NCBI GenBank assembly: GCA_946122785.1
Contig: CAMGYJ010000008.1
Location: forward strand, 56,058,963-56,122,962
DNA length: 64,000 nt
Reading direction: 5' to 3'
Origin: Linum tenue
Lineage: Eukaryota; Streptophyta; Magnoliopsida; Malpighiales; Linaceae
The position numbers and the translations under genes were made by a program. Of the stretch, positions 32,568 to 45,317 are shown in pieces (position 1 is the stretch's first letter; every line of letters starts with the position of its first letter). The notes beneath the pieces are model-generated. The model was not told the DNA's origin, searched no databases, and saw only the letters and a program-made list of their open reading frames with translations.

Positions 32568-34441
32568 ACTAAAGTTGCATCAACATGATAGTATGGTGGG
32601 CAGTCCCGATGACAATAAATAAGAAAAAGGATATGTTAATTTTGGCAAATAATTGATTTAGTTTGGTTGATAATGGTAAGTTGCAGGATAACTAACTGCC
32701 ACCGAGAAAGGATACGTTTAAAAATCGATGCTCACCACATCAATATAGAACCTATTTGTGGTTCTGAAGGGAACTTGATGAGTCGTTTATGTTAATTCAA
32801 ACTTAAATAAAAAAACGCAGTGCTGCAATTTGATTATATATTAAACTGGACATGTAAACGCAGGCTTGTAATATGTATTTACCAAATATTAGAAATATGG
32901 TTATGAAGCTTTGGGTTTAATACAAATATAAGAAATTGTCCTGCACATTTGCCAAATCCAAGGTTTCAATATTATATATAAGAAATAAAATTGTAATCAG
33001 ATAGATCCAGCCAACATTGTTATCAGTTTAAACTTTAATTTCAGGAACTTCCTGATTATCATGTTCTGCGATTTCATAATACAAATCTAGTCAACATTGC
33101 AGTTCATTACATCTGGAACTCTAGGAAAGAAATAGTGCTATTTCCATAGAATTACATAATGCAAAGAAATAGAGAATTAAATAATTAAACACATGATGTA
33201 GAATGCTTCCAGACAAAAATACTAAGGCTCATCTTCTACATAACATAAAGTTAGCAACATTTCTTCTTTTGACTAAAACTTGGAGAGGACCTTCAGCAGA
33301 GTAACCTAGAAATCTATCCAGTCCAACCCAAAACTCCTCAGCTTCACACTTGCAAACAACAGGGAAAACGCTACCATTGAGCATAAATCGAAACCTCTAA
33401 GCAGCTAAGTAAGAGGATTGATGAAACAGCATCCGCACTTTGCAACAAACTAAAGCAAACAAACGGAAGCCAACCTTTATAAACCCTACCAAACCCTCCC
33501 TCTCCCAGCTCTGTACCATACCTGTAACTAATTTTAATTATATTTGAAAACTTTTGAGCAAAACTTTTGAACTAAGGAAAAATATTAGAAATAGAATTTT
33601 CAGAGTTCTGGATGAAAAGTGATCGGACATAAATCTTAGTATGAAGAAGAATTTTTCACCCCAAGCCCTTACAATATGAAGAACCTCACACAATGTGCAA
33701 AGAATTATGATAATTTTATTCTCTCTAACTGGCATTTTGATAAATAACAGAGAAAGAAAACCAGAAATTGGTGGACTCCATCTTCAACTTCTTCAATCCC
33801 TGCTACCAGCACCAGCCTTCCTCCCGTTCCTCTCCCACCACCCAAGTCGCCGTCGATTCCACACTACAAAATCTATAGACTACACAGTGGGGTAGAATCA
33901 AAAGGAGGTTGAGCTACCTACCAATCAAGAAAATTTTTTGTACGTCACTAACTCATTGACTAGAAAGAATTTCAGTTATGCTAATTGTTATGGACACATC
34001 TAGGACTTACCAAGAACAAAGCTTCAAAATCATGAAGGATTGTTCAAGTGCAATTTGCTGCCACTGTCTGTTAAAGTGATGATCAAATAAAATTGATAAG
34101 TGGACAAACATTGGTAAGGTTAGACCTAAACAAAATAATAATTTAAACATTCTTACAGGATCAATTTAATTAAAAGTAAGGAACATAAAATGCAGAATGA
34201 GGGGTGTAAGTTACGGAGAGAGATTAGAGAGTAGAAGAGTCATACTTAAAACTGAAACGTGCGTACCAAGTTGACCATCCAGGGGCATAAAAAGAATTGA
34301 CATATGGGCATAACAATTAAGCTTCCCATTATCTTGTTCAAGCATCTTATTTAGAAGGTTTAGTTGGCCCGACACTCGTTTTCCTATGCAACTCCACTCC
34401 CAATGCCCAATGAAGGTATGGGTTGTTCAAGTTCAACCCCT
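32568..34441. other. unassigned sequence, possible Helitron body
   Basis: No gene is identified. A minus-strand frame near 33225-33390 (CKCEAEEFWVGLDRFLGYSA) is open but unrecognised. 33749-33867 is related to 36293-36436. Confidence 0.3.
33749..33867 (+). repeat. dispersed direct repeat, copy 1
   Basis: Begins agagaaag and contains ggactccatctt(c/t)aacttcttcaatccc and gtcgccg(t/c)cgatt words shared with 36293-36436, where about 25 bp are added. Confidence 0.6.
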
Positions 34442-34450
34442 TTCTGAAGA

Positions 34451-35244
34451 GAGAAATTCTTGAGTGCTCCGGGTGTACCACGTCACCCGTGCACCGTCCC
34501 AATAAAAATGTGCCACGCGTTACTAAATAAAAAACAGTTGTGCTTCTGCGGTGTGGAATCGACGCGCCGTCAAAGTGCCTGGAGCTGACGACAAAACCCC
34601 GTCGAAGATGAAATCAGCTTCTTCGTAGGATGCAGATGGGAAATCCCAATCTAGAAAAAACCCAAAACCAAAAAAAAAACCTTGCATGGAGCTCCTGTCT
34701 CCACTATCAACAGCTTCGATTGCTGAAACCTTCCCTCCGGTCGCCGACTACCTTATCGCCGGCGGCAGTTGAAGTCGCCGACTACCTTATCGCCGGCGGC
34801 AGTTGAAGCCGCCGACGCTCCTTTCTCCGGTGAGCCCTCACCATCCTCATCCAAAATCAGCCTAAACAAGAATAAAACCCAGATTAACAGCCAAAAAATG
34901 CAGATTGGATAAAAAAAACATTCTTTTACCAACATGTGCAAGGCGAAATCGATAAATCACCGATCGAGATCCGTCCTAGCTGAGTTGGAGCCATGAAAAT
35001 TGGTCCTGGATTTACCTGGGGCTCGGTCCAGATGAATGAAGAGGCGGGCAGGAGAGGAGATCCATTCATTCCTTCCTCTGATTGGATGGGTTTGCTTTTT
35101 GCTCGTTGGAGGAAAGAAGAACAAGAGATGGAGAATTTTTGGGGGTTTTCTTTAAGAAGAGAGAGGGAGTAGGAACACGTGGCACATTTTTATTGGGACG
35201 GTGCACGGGTGACGTGGTACACCCGGAGCACTCAAGAATTTCTC
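34451..35244. mobile_element. MULE-type nonautonomous element, possible Pack-MULE
   Basis: Inverted repeats begin GAGAAATTCTTGAGTGCTCC at both ends and stay identical for about 67 bp. A perfect 9-bp duplication ttctgaaga flanks it (34442-34450 and 35245-35253). The interior is GC-richer than its surroundings and contains a perfect 34-bp tandem duplication (34741-34774 and 34775-34808) within an accttatcgccggcggcagt region. That is suggestive of captured exon sequence, but no parent gene is recognised. Confidence 0.9.
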
Positions 35245-35253
35245 TTCTGAAGA

Positions 35254-38200
35254 AACACAGGTAACATTTCGTCGGGCCCAAAAAATATGATAACAGTTGC
35301 ATCTGATTATATACCATCTGCCGTTGCTACTATATTTAAGGATGGGAAAATGTACTTGTAAAAGCAAGCATAAATTGGCTTTCAACACAAAGAGACATGG
35401 TGCAGTACATGCGGAAAGCAAGCAGAAGTTGTTAACTTGAGTCTTGAAGAAACATAGTTAAACGATAAGGGGGCAAAATATAAAAAAGAAACCTATGAAT
35501 CAAGAAACCAAATCACCATGAAACACCATACGACAATCAACCGGATGGATGTATTCCTATTGAACTAATAAAAACACAAAGGAAAAGGCTGACCAAACAA
35601 AGCCACCCACAACGAAGAAAGTAAATAAGAGAGTATCAAGAAACCAGGATAAATCTTTTATATCGTGCATACTCACTAAAACGTGAAGTTCCAAAGAGTG
35701 AGGTTTTACACTTGGCAAACAATGGAACGTTACTGGTCATTGTCTTAAGATCGTGAAGAAAAAAAAATAGCAGCAAGTAAAAGAAGTGAGGAAGTGGAAG
35801 AAAAAATAGCTATGACAACACAAAATTTCAAAGTTTGCAGATTACCAAGTCTTTATCTGTAAGTTCCAGCTACAAAAAGGAAACCCCCACAATAAGAATG
35901 GACAAAATTATATTGTACCGTGCATAAGAACAATAATTGTCCTCCCATGTAAAATGCGCATGAAGCAACTGATAAGCAGTGGCAGTAAGACAATCTTTCA
36001 GAAGTTTTGGGGGCCCTCAACCTGCAATTGTAAGAGGATTTTAGAATATGAAGTCTTCAATCATTAATAAAAGTGTACAAAGGACATGAAAACACATATA
36101 ATAAAGGCTCAAACAACGAATGAGTTTTTGTTCCAACTGAAAGGTGCAGATGCTAAGGAAATTGACAGAATCATTTAGCAGAACCATCCATAGCTTCACC
36201 ATTGATCCTTTTGATTTTTTGGAATATGGTAAAGGCAAATAAGGAAAATAACTTTCTGAAATATCAGAGCAAAACTTAACCTAATAGTTAGCAGAGAAAG
36301 ATAACAAAAAATGGGGACTCCATCTTTAACTTCTTCAATCCCAACCACCCATTCGGCCATTCCACCTCATTCATCGTCCTCCTACTAACACCACCGGCCT
36401 TCCTCCCCTACTACCCCAGTCGCCGCCGATTCTGCAACACCGAAAAGCCCTTGTCTTCCTCCTCATCTTCAACCGACGGGGTTGTTTAGATACACCTTGA
36501 CCTCATCTTAAGTGTGATTTCAAGCACCGCCATTATTTTTCTGCATAAAACGCACATGAAAACAACATATTTAGATTCAGCTACCGCAAAGCAACAACCA
36601 AATAGGTATCTTCCACTTACGGGTTGGAAGCTACAGAGCATGGCTCAATTGGGCTCATCTCCATCGGCCATCATTGGGTTTCCTCATCAGAGAGAGAAGA
36701 GAAGACAAACAAAACTTGCAAAGAAATTGGGTATCAGAGGAAAAGAAATCGAAATATAAGGTGGAATGGGTGGTTGGGTGGGTGTTGGGAAGGAAGAATG
36801 GCGGGGAGTGGTGGCTTCCTCTGTGGATGTTGGAGCGTTCAAGTGGATTGCGTGCTGAAGTGGTTTGCGAGATTTGGGGAATGGGGGTGGGGGTACAGAC
36901 CCAGAGCCAGAGAAGGGACGTCACTGGAGAGACATGGAGCGAGTGTAACAGAGGGCAAAAGAGGGCTCTTTTTCCTTCCGCTAGAAACAATCAGATCATA
37001 AACTTAGAAAAAGCAAGTGGAATGATGAAAGGACGGATACGACCGAAGACAGACATGGCCGACTGCTGATTTTAGGGTAAGGACGCGAGGGAAGGTATGG
37101 CCGGCATTCTGCGAAGACATTTTTGGGAATCTGTTATGCAAAGCTCTCTCATTGGTTGCCACAAAAAGACAGGAATTGAAACAGTAGTAGAACGTTTGGG
37201 TAATAAAGTGTACCCGCTTTCATGTTTTATAGAATATAGAACAACTTTATGTGTTGAAACGTTGTCGTTAAGTACAAACTAATTTATCTTAAAGAAAAAT
37301 CACTTTTCGGCCAACTGACCGCACTCAAAGCTAGTTTAAAATACACAAATCAATTTTTGGTATTGCCACGTGGGCTCTATCTCATATCATTGGAGTTGGA
37401 AATTGGAAATTGGAATGAAAGACACTGATTGCTTTCACCTCCAATGACACTTGTTGCTTTCATTTTTGGTGGTTAAGTTTCACCATTAATGTGACTCTGT
37501 TTGATTTGTAGTAGTTGAGGCTGAATTAAGTTTGAGATTTTACGTGATGGGTTTTCTTCACGTTGATCTTGTTGGGCACGGCACGGGCGCTGGGCATGGC
37601 AAGGATGGTACTGATACAGATGCAGTTTCTGACTTTTTCAGGACAATTGCGTATTTGAGGGTTTTGTTAAAAAAGTCTTGCTGATTAAAGAAAATTATTC
37701 CCAAAGACACAACCCCCTACTGTGCACATAGACTGAAAAACACTATTCATTTTGACCGAAAATTATTGTACATTCCCCCCTGATTGGCTGCTTGCCTGTG
37801 CGTGGGCCCGGTTGCTTTTTTCAGAGTGTTGGGATTGGCCGGCGGTTTTTGCCCGGTTTTCTTGAGCTTGGACCGGATCTTTTGCGCGCTGCTTTGCGAA
37901 GCTGAGCGCATTGCCCACGGAGCAGGTTAGATATCCTCCTCTCTCTCTTGTCTTTTCTCGCAGACTTCTTCTCTCTCAAGGGTTCTTCTGATAGTACGGG
38001 AGGAATTATGGGTTGCTTGAGGTGTCAGAGGGATTTGATAGGAAGTACTGCACTACTTGGCCTGCTTGGACCTGGGAGAAAGCGACGCATTGGTCACAGG
38101 AAAAATAAATGGCCACGATTGAGTTGGGAAGCGATCTTGAGGTTGGGAAGAGTGATGAGTTGCTTGACAGCTTGAGTGAATTCTGAGAGAAAATAAGGGT

Positions 38201-40167
38201 CAAATCAGGAGTGCATTGGGTGGAGACGAAAATATAACCCATCAGTGCATTTAGTTTCCCAGTATTTTCCTCTCTCCACTCTCTTCTCTCTACTTTGTTT
38301 CTCACAGCCCCTCAGTAGCTTGGAGCGATCGACTGGAGAAGAAGAAGTCGAGAGAGGAATCGGAGGAGGCACAAATCTGCATTGTATGTTTTCGCTATTT
38401 TGATGATTTGATTTCTTCTCTTCACTCGGATAAATGCGATCTCTCTTTCTTTTATTGTTCGATTTTTTTATCACCTTTTAGAGGAGGTTATCTGCTTGAG
38501 TTCACGGGCAGGTAGGCCATCAATTTGTAACACGAAGCCAGCGGTCTAATGCTCCCTTGTTTGGATTGTAGATCCACGTTGAAGATGATGCATGCCAAGG
38601 CGACGAGATTGATCGACGGGAACCTGATTGATAACCCTGATGGTTTAGGGTGAGGGTTTGATGATTTTGCATTGTCTCCCTCTTCTGTGATGTTTAGTTG
38701 CATATTCCTTTAACACTGGTATCCGATTTTCTTCCCCTGTTCATCTTCAGTTGCACGATTTCTGACATGTGAAAGCTCTTGGCAGTTCGTATGCTCAGAC
38801 AGTCGATTTTTTTAGGGAGATTCAACGAGCTCTACAATAGAGGAAATGCATCCTTCAGTTGCGTATCTCCCTAGGTAAGATGTTCTATTGATCCTATGGA
38901 TATCGTTCGTTTCCGATGCTCACTAACAGAGATTTTTCTTTTTTGGTTAAGTGGTTCCGTGAATCCTTCTCTCGCTCTTCGACAGTTCATTTTACATATG
39001 GATCTTCAGAAGCTATCTATCCCACAGCAGGCCACGATGACAACCCTGAGTGATGTGGCTTGGAATACTACCGATCACTTTTTTTCAATATATTGGTGAG
39101 GCAGATCTGCCGATTCCAGTGTGATTCCGATATCGCTCTTTTGTTTTTAGGAAATGTAGAAGCTGACTCCCTTTTCCTTTCCCCTTCTGTGGTGACTCAT
39201 GGGGTGGCGGCAAGCGTGGGATGACAGAGCAGATCATCCAAGCACATGTAGTTTATCCCTCTGTTATCAATTTCTTTCATCCGGATTGGAAGCTCAAAGG
39301 AAGATCCCAAACTGTAAAACATGTCGTTGTTTTCTCTGCTAATTATGTCTCTATTTTCGATATGCTTGGCTATCTCTCTTCCAAGCAGGTCTCTTTTTCT
39401 TTTTCATTGGGCAGTCGAAGGAATTGAAATTGTTGAGGGATGAGACGCCGTCGCCGCAGAGAGGTAATGCTCGATTCCTCATCACTGGCTATGATCTCCC
39501 CTCTTGGTTGCCTTTGCACTCCCTTCACTTCAATTATCATTTGACAGATTACCCCCCTCTGATATATATCGTTGTCTCTTTTTCCAGATCAAAGCCAAAT
39601 TGGGATGTGATGATTATGAATCACAGAGTCAGATGATCCTTTGATCCAAGCAGTTAAGTTTTGCTGGAGTTTCTTTAGTGTGAGTTACGTTTTCCTGTGG
39701 CGTTTGTTGCTTGCACGATTAGGGAGTCTTGGGAAGTCTTATATTGATTCTTAAACTTCTGTTTTCATTTCTGTGTCAGTTGAAGGTATAATTTATTGAA
39801 GAATAGTCATGTTGTGTCCTTTAATGGGTATTCAGAATTAGAGGGTTTAGAGAAGGGAGCCTTACACTTAGAGAAAGGAGCCTTGCGTATGTCTGAACAC
39901 AATATCAGACCATGCTAGAGCAAATGCTGGTTGCGTTTAGGCAATTTTTGTGTTGACAGTTAGGGTGTCTTCTTGATAATCTGTGGGTTGTAAGTGATTT
40001 CAAGTCCAGATTGTAATAACTTGGTGATTACTAATTACGTTCTCTGAATAACTTCTCAGTGAGTGATGCTTATGTTATTGTGGGTAAGCAACATGGTTTC
40101 CATGTTTGCTTTAAGGCAGCATTGAGATTTTCTAAGCTTATGCATCTTTAGATTGTATATAATACAT
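35254..40167. other. unassigned sequence, possible Helitron body
   Basis: Contains leader-like pyrimidine-rich stretches (37930-38300) and short frames (for example 36624-37001, 38896-39099) with no recognised domain. I see no supported gene. Confidence 0.3.
36293..36436 (+). repeat. dispersed direct repeat, copy 2
   Basis: Related to 33749-33867, same orientation, with an added CA/CT-rich segment. Confidence 0.6.
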
Positions 40168-40974
40168 CTATGTGTAACACCCTACCCTATACGTATTACC
40201 TAATCATATTGTTCATACAATTGCAGCGGAAATAATCTCGGGTGTTACATTAATTATCAAAATTTACCCAAATAAAATTTCGACATGAATTACTCGCGTA
40301 ATGGGCTAACAGTTCTTCCATCTGATCCTGCAAAATAATTCATCTAAATCCATGCATTCATAGACAAACATATACACTCACTTCCATATGCATTGGCTTT
40401 TCATAGCCATAGTCACAGTTTCATGTTATACAACTGCATACTATATTGATACATGCCATAATCGTCACAACTTACATAATTACACAAATATACACATATC
40501 ATCAACTTTCCACACCTGTGGATATCTCACACTACATCTGAAGCTAGTATGCACATGAAAAACGTTCTCAAAACATTTTACAAAAAGGTGTGGATCACTG
40601 GCCAAAATCCCGAGTAGTAGTCCAAGCACAGAATAGTTGAAGACCATACCTCATCTTGCCTTCAACTCTTGCTCAGCTCCCACCTATACAACTATCTACT
40701 GCTGTTGATGACGATGATCTGCTTACACATGGCATAAGCAGAGAAAAAGGATAAAGAGGGTCAGCTCATAGCTGAGTGAGATAATCATAGCATCGTGAGT
40801 TCATAACAGAGCATACCCCTACCATACATCTAACAAACAAGCCAAAGCACTAGGATCAGACCTCAACCATCCGACATCCCAATAGGCAAGAGACTCAACC
40901 ATCTTGACTTATGCATATGCATCTTATCATGTTTTACTTATAGGCGCCTGACTACTCCCATGCTAATAACTCTC

Positions 40975-41110
40975 CCGAGAAACATACCCCACATCCCGTC
41001 GGATGTAGTCATACATACCCCAACATCCCGTCGGATGTGGTCATACATACCCCACACCACTATGGGTGTAGTCATACCCCGACACCGCTCTGGGTGTGGT
41101 CATATCTCGT
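40975..41110. repeat. minisatellite in the solo LTR
   Basis: Four imperfect units of about 35 bp. The first two contain catcccgtcggatgt and the last two variants of acaccgctctgggtgt, each followed by (a/g)gtcata. In each unit the core is a short inverted repeat. Confidence 0.7.
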
Positions 41111-42335
41111 AAGAATTCTTCAGTCACCACCACATGAGAGGTGTGACTATCATACATATCATAATAGAGTAATAGCATAGGGAGCCCTAATTACTATGTA
41201 GTTGACCGTGAAACCACAACACTCATATTTGGTATCCTTATACATGATTCATATCTCATCTTGCTTAATCATAATTCATTACTTGCACATGTACTTGACC
41301 TGGCCAAAATTGGCTCAACATAGGTAAATCAGGAGTCGTATAATTGCACTTCCTCGGGATAAACCCTCGTGCAAGTCATCCTCCTTAAACATCATAATAT
41401 CACCCTTGGGAGTTTATTTCCCCCACTTGTGAATCCAAATACAACCACAATATCACATCATATCAAAACACCTGATCGAACAACCATGAAGTCATATCAA
41501 CAGTTAAGCCACAAATGGCAACATGTATGCAATCATCAGCATAAACAAGGTCCATATCGATTAGGGCAAGTCAATAATATCATACAGCAGTCCAGGGTTC
41601 AACATATAGCACAAAAGTCCATACACCCCTAATCATGTCATTCTAGTTCAACTAGATCCATTCTAAGCATAAGTATAATTATCGTGATACGACAAACCCG
41701 GTATGCCGTGCTAATCCCTCACCAGTTCTGATCGTTCAAACACCGGTTTAACCTTCCCGTACTAAAACGTCAATTTCACGAACGAACCCCGAATTAAAAT
41801 CCGAGACCGCCCTAATATCCCCTGCAGTATCCCCGTCAATATTAGTTCCAGGCTCCGGGTCAAATTCTTGATAAAAACACATCAAACCCTGGCCGGAGCT
41901 AAATTCAGCGATCCCGGCTTCGACCTAAATAATAGCCGAAATTCATGGATTAGAACTAGAGGATTGATTACCTCGCTGCAGGAAGCTTGTATATGAAATT
42001 TGGGCTCAATCCGGCTTCCGGATACTCCGAAACCCTAATTTGGCTTATCGGGAATTCAAGAAATTCCTGAACCAAAATCTCGTTTTAAAACTCTAAATCG
42101 ATAAATCACGATGTATAGATGAATTAGGAATTACTTACGGGATTTTTGGATAACTAGAGCTCAAGAATTGAGCTCGGAGAATTTTTCTGTTCCCTCCCCT
42201 GCGCGCCCTCTGCTTCTCGGTTTCTCTCGGCCCAAAATAATGTAACAGAAAGAGGATGATGGAATAATGGACGGGGTGGAGGGGAAATGTTATATATATG
42301 CGGCCCGGTCGCTTAATATATATATATATGGTGCC

Positions 42336-42728
42336 TTCTACGGTACCCCGGGTGAAATCCAGGGTACCGCATACCTTAAGTACGAAAACGCTATCTAGAC
42401 CTCGAATTAACAGTATTTTTGGGCATGATACTATACCCTAACCCTTAATGAGTGAACCCTAGGTCCTAATTATCTAAATTATAAACTATTAACCCTAAGA
42501 TGGTGCATTGATTTTTTTGCCTATATTTGGATGAATCATAACCATCAATTATTGTTTCTAATTAAATTGATATTGGGGTATAAGATTTAGAGAATTAAGA
42601 CCTAGATTTTGATCTTTAAGGGTTAGAGTATAGTATCATGTCCGAAAGATCAATCAATTCAAGTTCTGGATAGCGTTTTCTTACTCCTGATATGCGGTAC
42701 CCCGGATTTCACCCTGGGTACCGTAGAA
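42336..42728. mobile_element. MITE with ~120-bp inverted repeats
   Basis: Arms start TTCTACGGTACC at both ends and remain similar through tcatgatactataccctaac-type sequence, giving nearly a full foldback. No target duplication is visible, so the superfamily is not assigned. It is nested in the solo LTR. Confidence 0.75.
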
Positions 42729-42836
42729 CTCCCCATATATATTTTCGCCGAAATACTGTCAAAATGCTCGATTTTAAATCGCAAACTTTCTAGCGATCGA
42801 AATATGGATTTTGCCAGAACGGGATGTTACACTATG

Positions 42837-43993
42837 TATATCTTCTCTCTATTTGTTTGGCAACACACATATCAAGCATTTAAAAAAGCTTGGTTTCCAG
42901 TTTTAAGCTATAATATTAGGAAAATGCATCATCTGTTCGTCCCCATTATTTTTCAGTTATTTATAAAGAGAAAAGATGGTCAACCAATGGATGAGAGGAA
43001 TTCTGCTAATTTTGGACAAGAGACAGTTCAGTTGAGATTGGAACTTCTTAATTGGAGTTTGAGATGTATTGTTTGAAGTCTTATGCTTATGTTATTGATT
43101 GGGCAAACCAAAATTGTAGTGCTTAATTCTATTGTTGCTGGGAGAATAAATTAAAAAGAAGTCGAGGAGTTTGTTTTATAGACTCAATGTTGTGTGTTGG
43201 TAACTATGGGTGGACAATGTCGTATCATCTTGTGACCCATTCCTTTGTTTGTAGGTGTGATTGTCTGGTGTATTATCTAATAAGATGGGTTTTCGTATAA
43301 TGACATTGTTTATCTTTTATCTTCTTACTTATCTTTTTATCTTCTTACTTAAGAAGGCAAATCCACTATCAGTTTTTCAAAAAGGTTCAATGACATCATT
43401 ACCACTCAGTTTAATTAGATGAGCTGCTTAACCAGGAAGAACGCCATTTTAATAGTTGGAAGACATTCACATGAGGATTATGAAGAAGTATGGCAAAGTA
43501 GCTATGTATGCACCTAGCTGTGCAGTGAATAATGAGTGCTCAAGGTGTGCTTAGTGATAGTTGACTTCCAGTGTCTGAATTGTGAATACGGTGACATTGA
43601 GAAAGAGGTTGAATGTTACGAGATTTTGCCTCGGTCATTTTCAGTTCTAATATATTTTTTTCGTGGGGTTTCTGTGACAATTTGCCTCCTCGAGTTACAC
43701 CATCCGGATCAGGATAGTATATATGAGTGGTGGTATTAGCCGGAACGAGTACTGGTGCAAGGTTTTCTCCCGACCATTAAGCATGGTACACTCTTTTGTA
43801 CCCCAAGTATTGTGAAATGTTATTTAGTTGGATAAGTTCATGACTTTGCATTTCTGCTCGCTTACTTTTGTTATAGTTACCGAGCAATAACTATTAGTCC
43901 ATACAAACTCAAGTTACTTCTATAGTTTGTAATTTGATTGCCTATATTCTTAAACTTTCGGATGTTCCATCCGAACTAAGAAATGGAACATAA
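42837..43993. other. unassigned sequence before the Helitron end
   Basis: No coding domain. Includes a short tandem duplication of atcttcttactt near 43315-43350. It may be the 3' part of a Helitron body. Confidence 0.3.
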
Positions 43994-44022
43994 CCCGCCG
44001 CAGAGCGCGGGATGATTACTAG
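43994..44022 (+). mobile_element. Helitron 3' terminus (plus strand)
   Basis: The GC-rich hairpin cccgccgcagagcgcggg is followed about 8 bp later by CTAG and then T, fitting a Helitron 3' end. The body would extend to lower coordinates. The 5' end was not identified. Confidence 0.65.
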
Positions 44023-44082
44023 TACTAATTATTAGCCAATCTCCACGTTGAGTATCTGGAATACAAATCCTCTTCGGCGTCG

Positions 44083-44290
44083 TCACTGAAAATGCCATCT
44101 TCGCGTTGGGAACCTTCGACAGGTGCAAATTTCAAGCTTAATTTTGATGTCGCCTGTTTGGAAGGAGAAGGAACATTCAGTGGAAGCCCAAAATGGCAGA
44201 GATCAAGTTTATATGGTTTGGGATTGAAATGGCAAAGAAATAGGGCTTATTGGAAGGAGAGATTGAGACAGACTGTCTTCGTGTAGTTCA
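44083..44290 (+). pseudogene. possible LINE RNase H fragment
   Basis: The frame SRWEPSTGANFKLNFDVACL resembles the start of the RNase H domain in plant LINE ORF2 (W-x-P-P-x-G-x-x-KLNFDGA). The rest is eroded and unsupported. Confidence 0.4.
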
Positions 44291-45199
44291 ACAGGTGGCA
44301 AAGGAAGAGACTGGAATAACAGAGGAAGGGGTGGCATGTGGCGAGTTAGCATAGCGTCGGAAAGAGTTGGACTCTTTTACTTTCAGGTTCTCCGACCGAA
44401 CTAGCAACCAATAAGCCCATATTTTGGCCCACACTTTGTGTAATTGGGAGGATACAAAATTCTGGCAATCCAGCCTCCCTATCTTCATTGTTTTTCAGTT
44501 ACAAACCGATTCCTGTACTATTTCACATTAATAGAAAAATACGGGTTATTTATCAAAATACTAATTATTAGTCAAATCTTTTCCATATTCTTTTTTATTA
44601 GCCAATAGGTTTAGCTAATAAAAAAATGCAAGAAAAAAAAATGTTTGACTAATAATTAGTGTTATCCAAACGGTCTCCTTTGCGCTTACTTCTTTCATTT
44701 TCCTTGAATTATTTGCGGATCTATTATTTGCAGACTTCTGAGATTTTGACTCCAAACTCCCCATTGGCAATACAACTCCTCAACTCTAATGTTGTTGCCG
44801 AACGGTGTCGATCACCCTTAAACGGTGTGTTGTTACAAGTTTTGTAGCAAAGAGAGCCCAGGACAAACACAATCGACGACGACTCTTATCGATCAAATAT
44901 GAAGTTTATAAATGACTTGGATTGTGGACACTAGAAGTAGCATCTCCTCGTTTTGCTGCATTATCATCTTACTATGTGACCTGTGCAAAATGAAAATGTA
45001 CAACCTCACCATGCCCACATAGACACCAGATTTGAGCCAACATGCTGAGACTTCACTGTAGCAGCTGATCAATTGTCCTCATGAACCAAGTACAGATTCA
45101 ACGAAAAGAGACAACCCTTTTGTTATTTATAAGATTTCTAGAACGATACAACAGCACTAATAGAACCAACGACTTTTTTACTGATCCCATCTTCACAAA
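44291..45199. other. intergenic sequence downstream of GDP-fucose synthase
   Basis: No gene is recognised. A short AT-rich block at 44540-44660 has inverted words (ctaattattagtcaa and ttgactaataattag) and may be a small MITE. Confidence 0.35.
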
Positions 45200-45317
45200 C
45201 ACAATAACCCCTCTTACATAAATCTCAAATATAGCATGTTTAACATGAAATGGCTGCCAACTATTGCTGGAACAAGTCTCAGGACAGAAGATGTCAAATT
45301 TTACCTCTCAAGTCTCA

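Larger units (their letters stand above)
40173..42831. mobile_element. solo LTR, chromovirus (Del/Tekay-like) type
   Basis: Begins TGTAACACCC and ends GGATGTTACA, with the perfect 5-bp duplication ctatg on both sides (40168-40172 and 42832-42836). At 2659 bp with no coding domain it fits a solo LTR; Del/Tekay chromoviruses have such long LTRs starting TGTAACACCC. It carries a minisatellite (about 40975-41110) and a nested MITE (42336-42728). Confidence 0.88.

Noticed and set aside
36624..37069. Overlapping plus-strand frames of 125-131 codons
   Set aside because: No recognisable domain; two frames overlap over the same segment; not enough to call a gene.
40173..42831. Gene or CRISPR-like array at the minisatellite in the solo LTR
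   Set aside because: Repeat units are imperfect and contiguous without unique spacers, and they lie inside a clearly bounded LTR in a plant nuclear genome.
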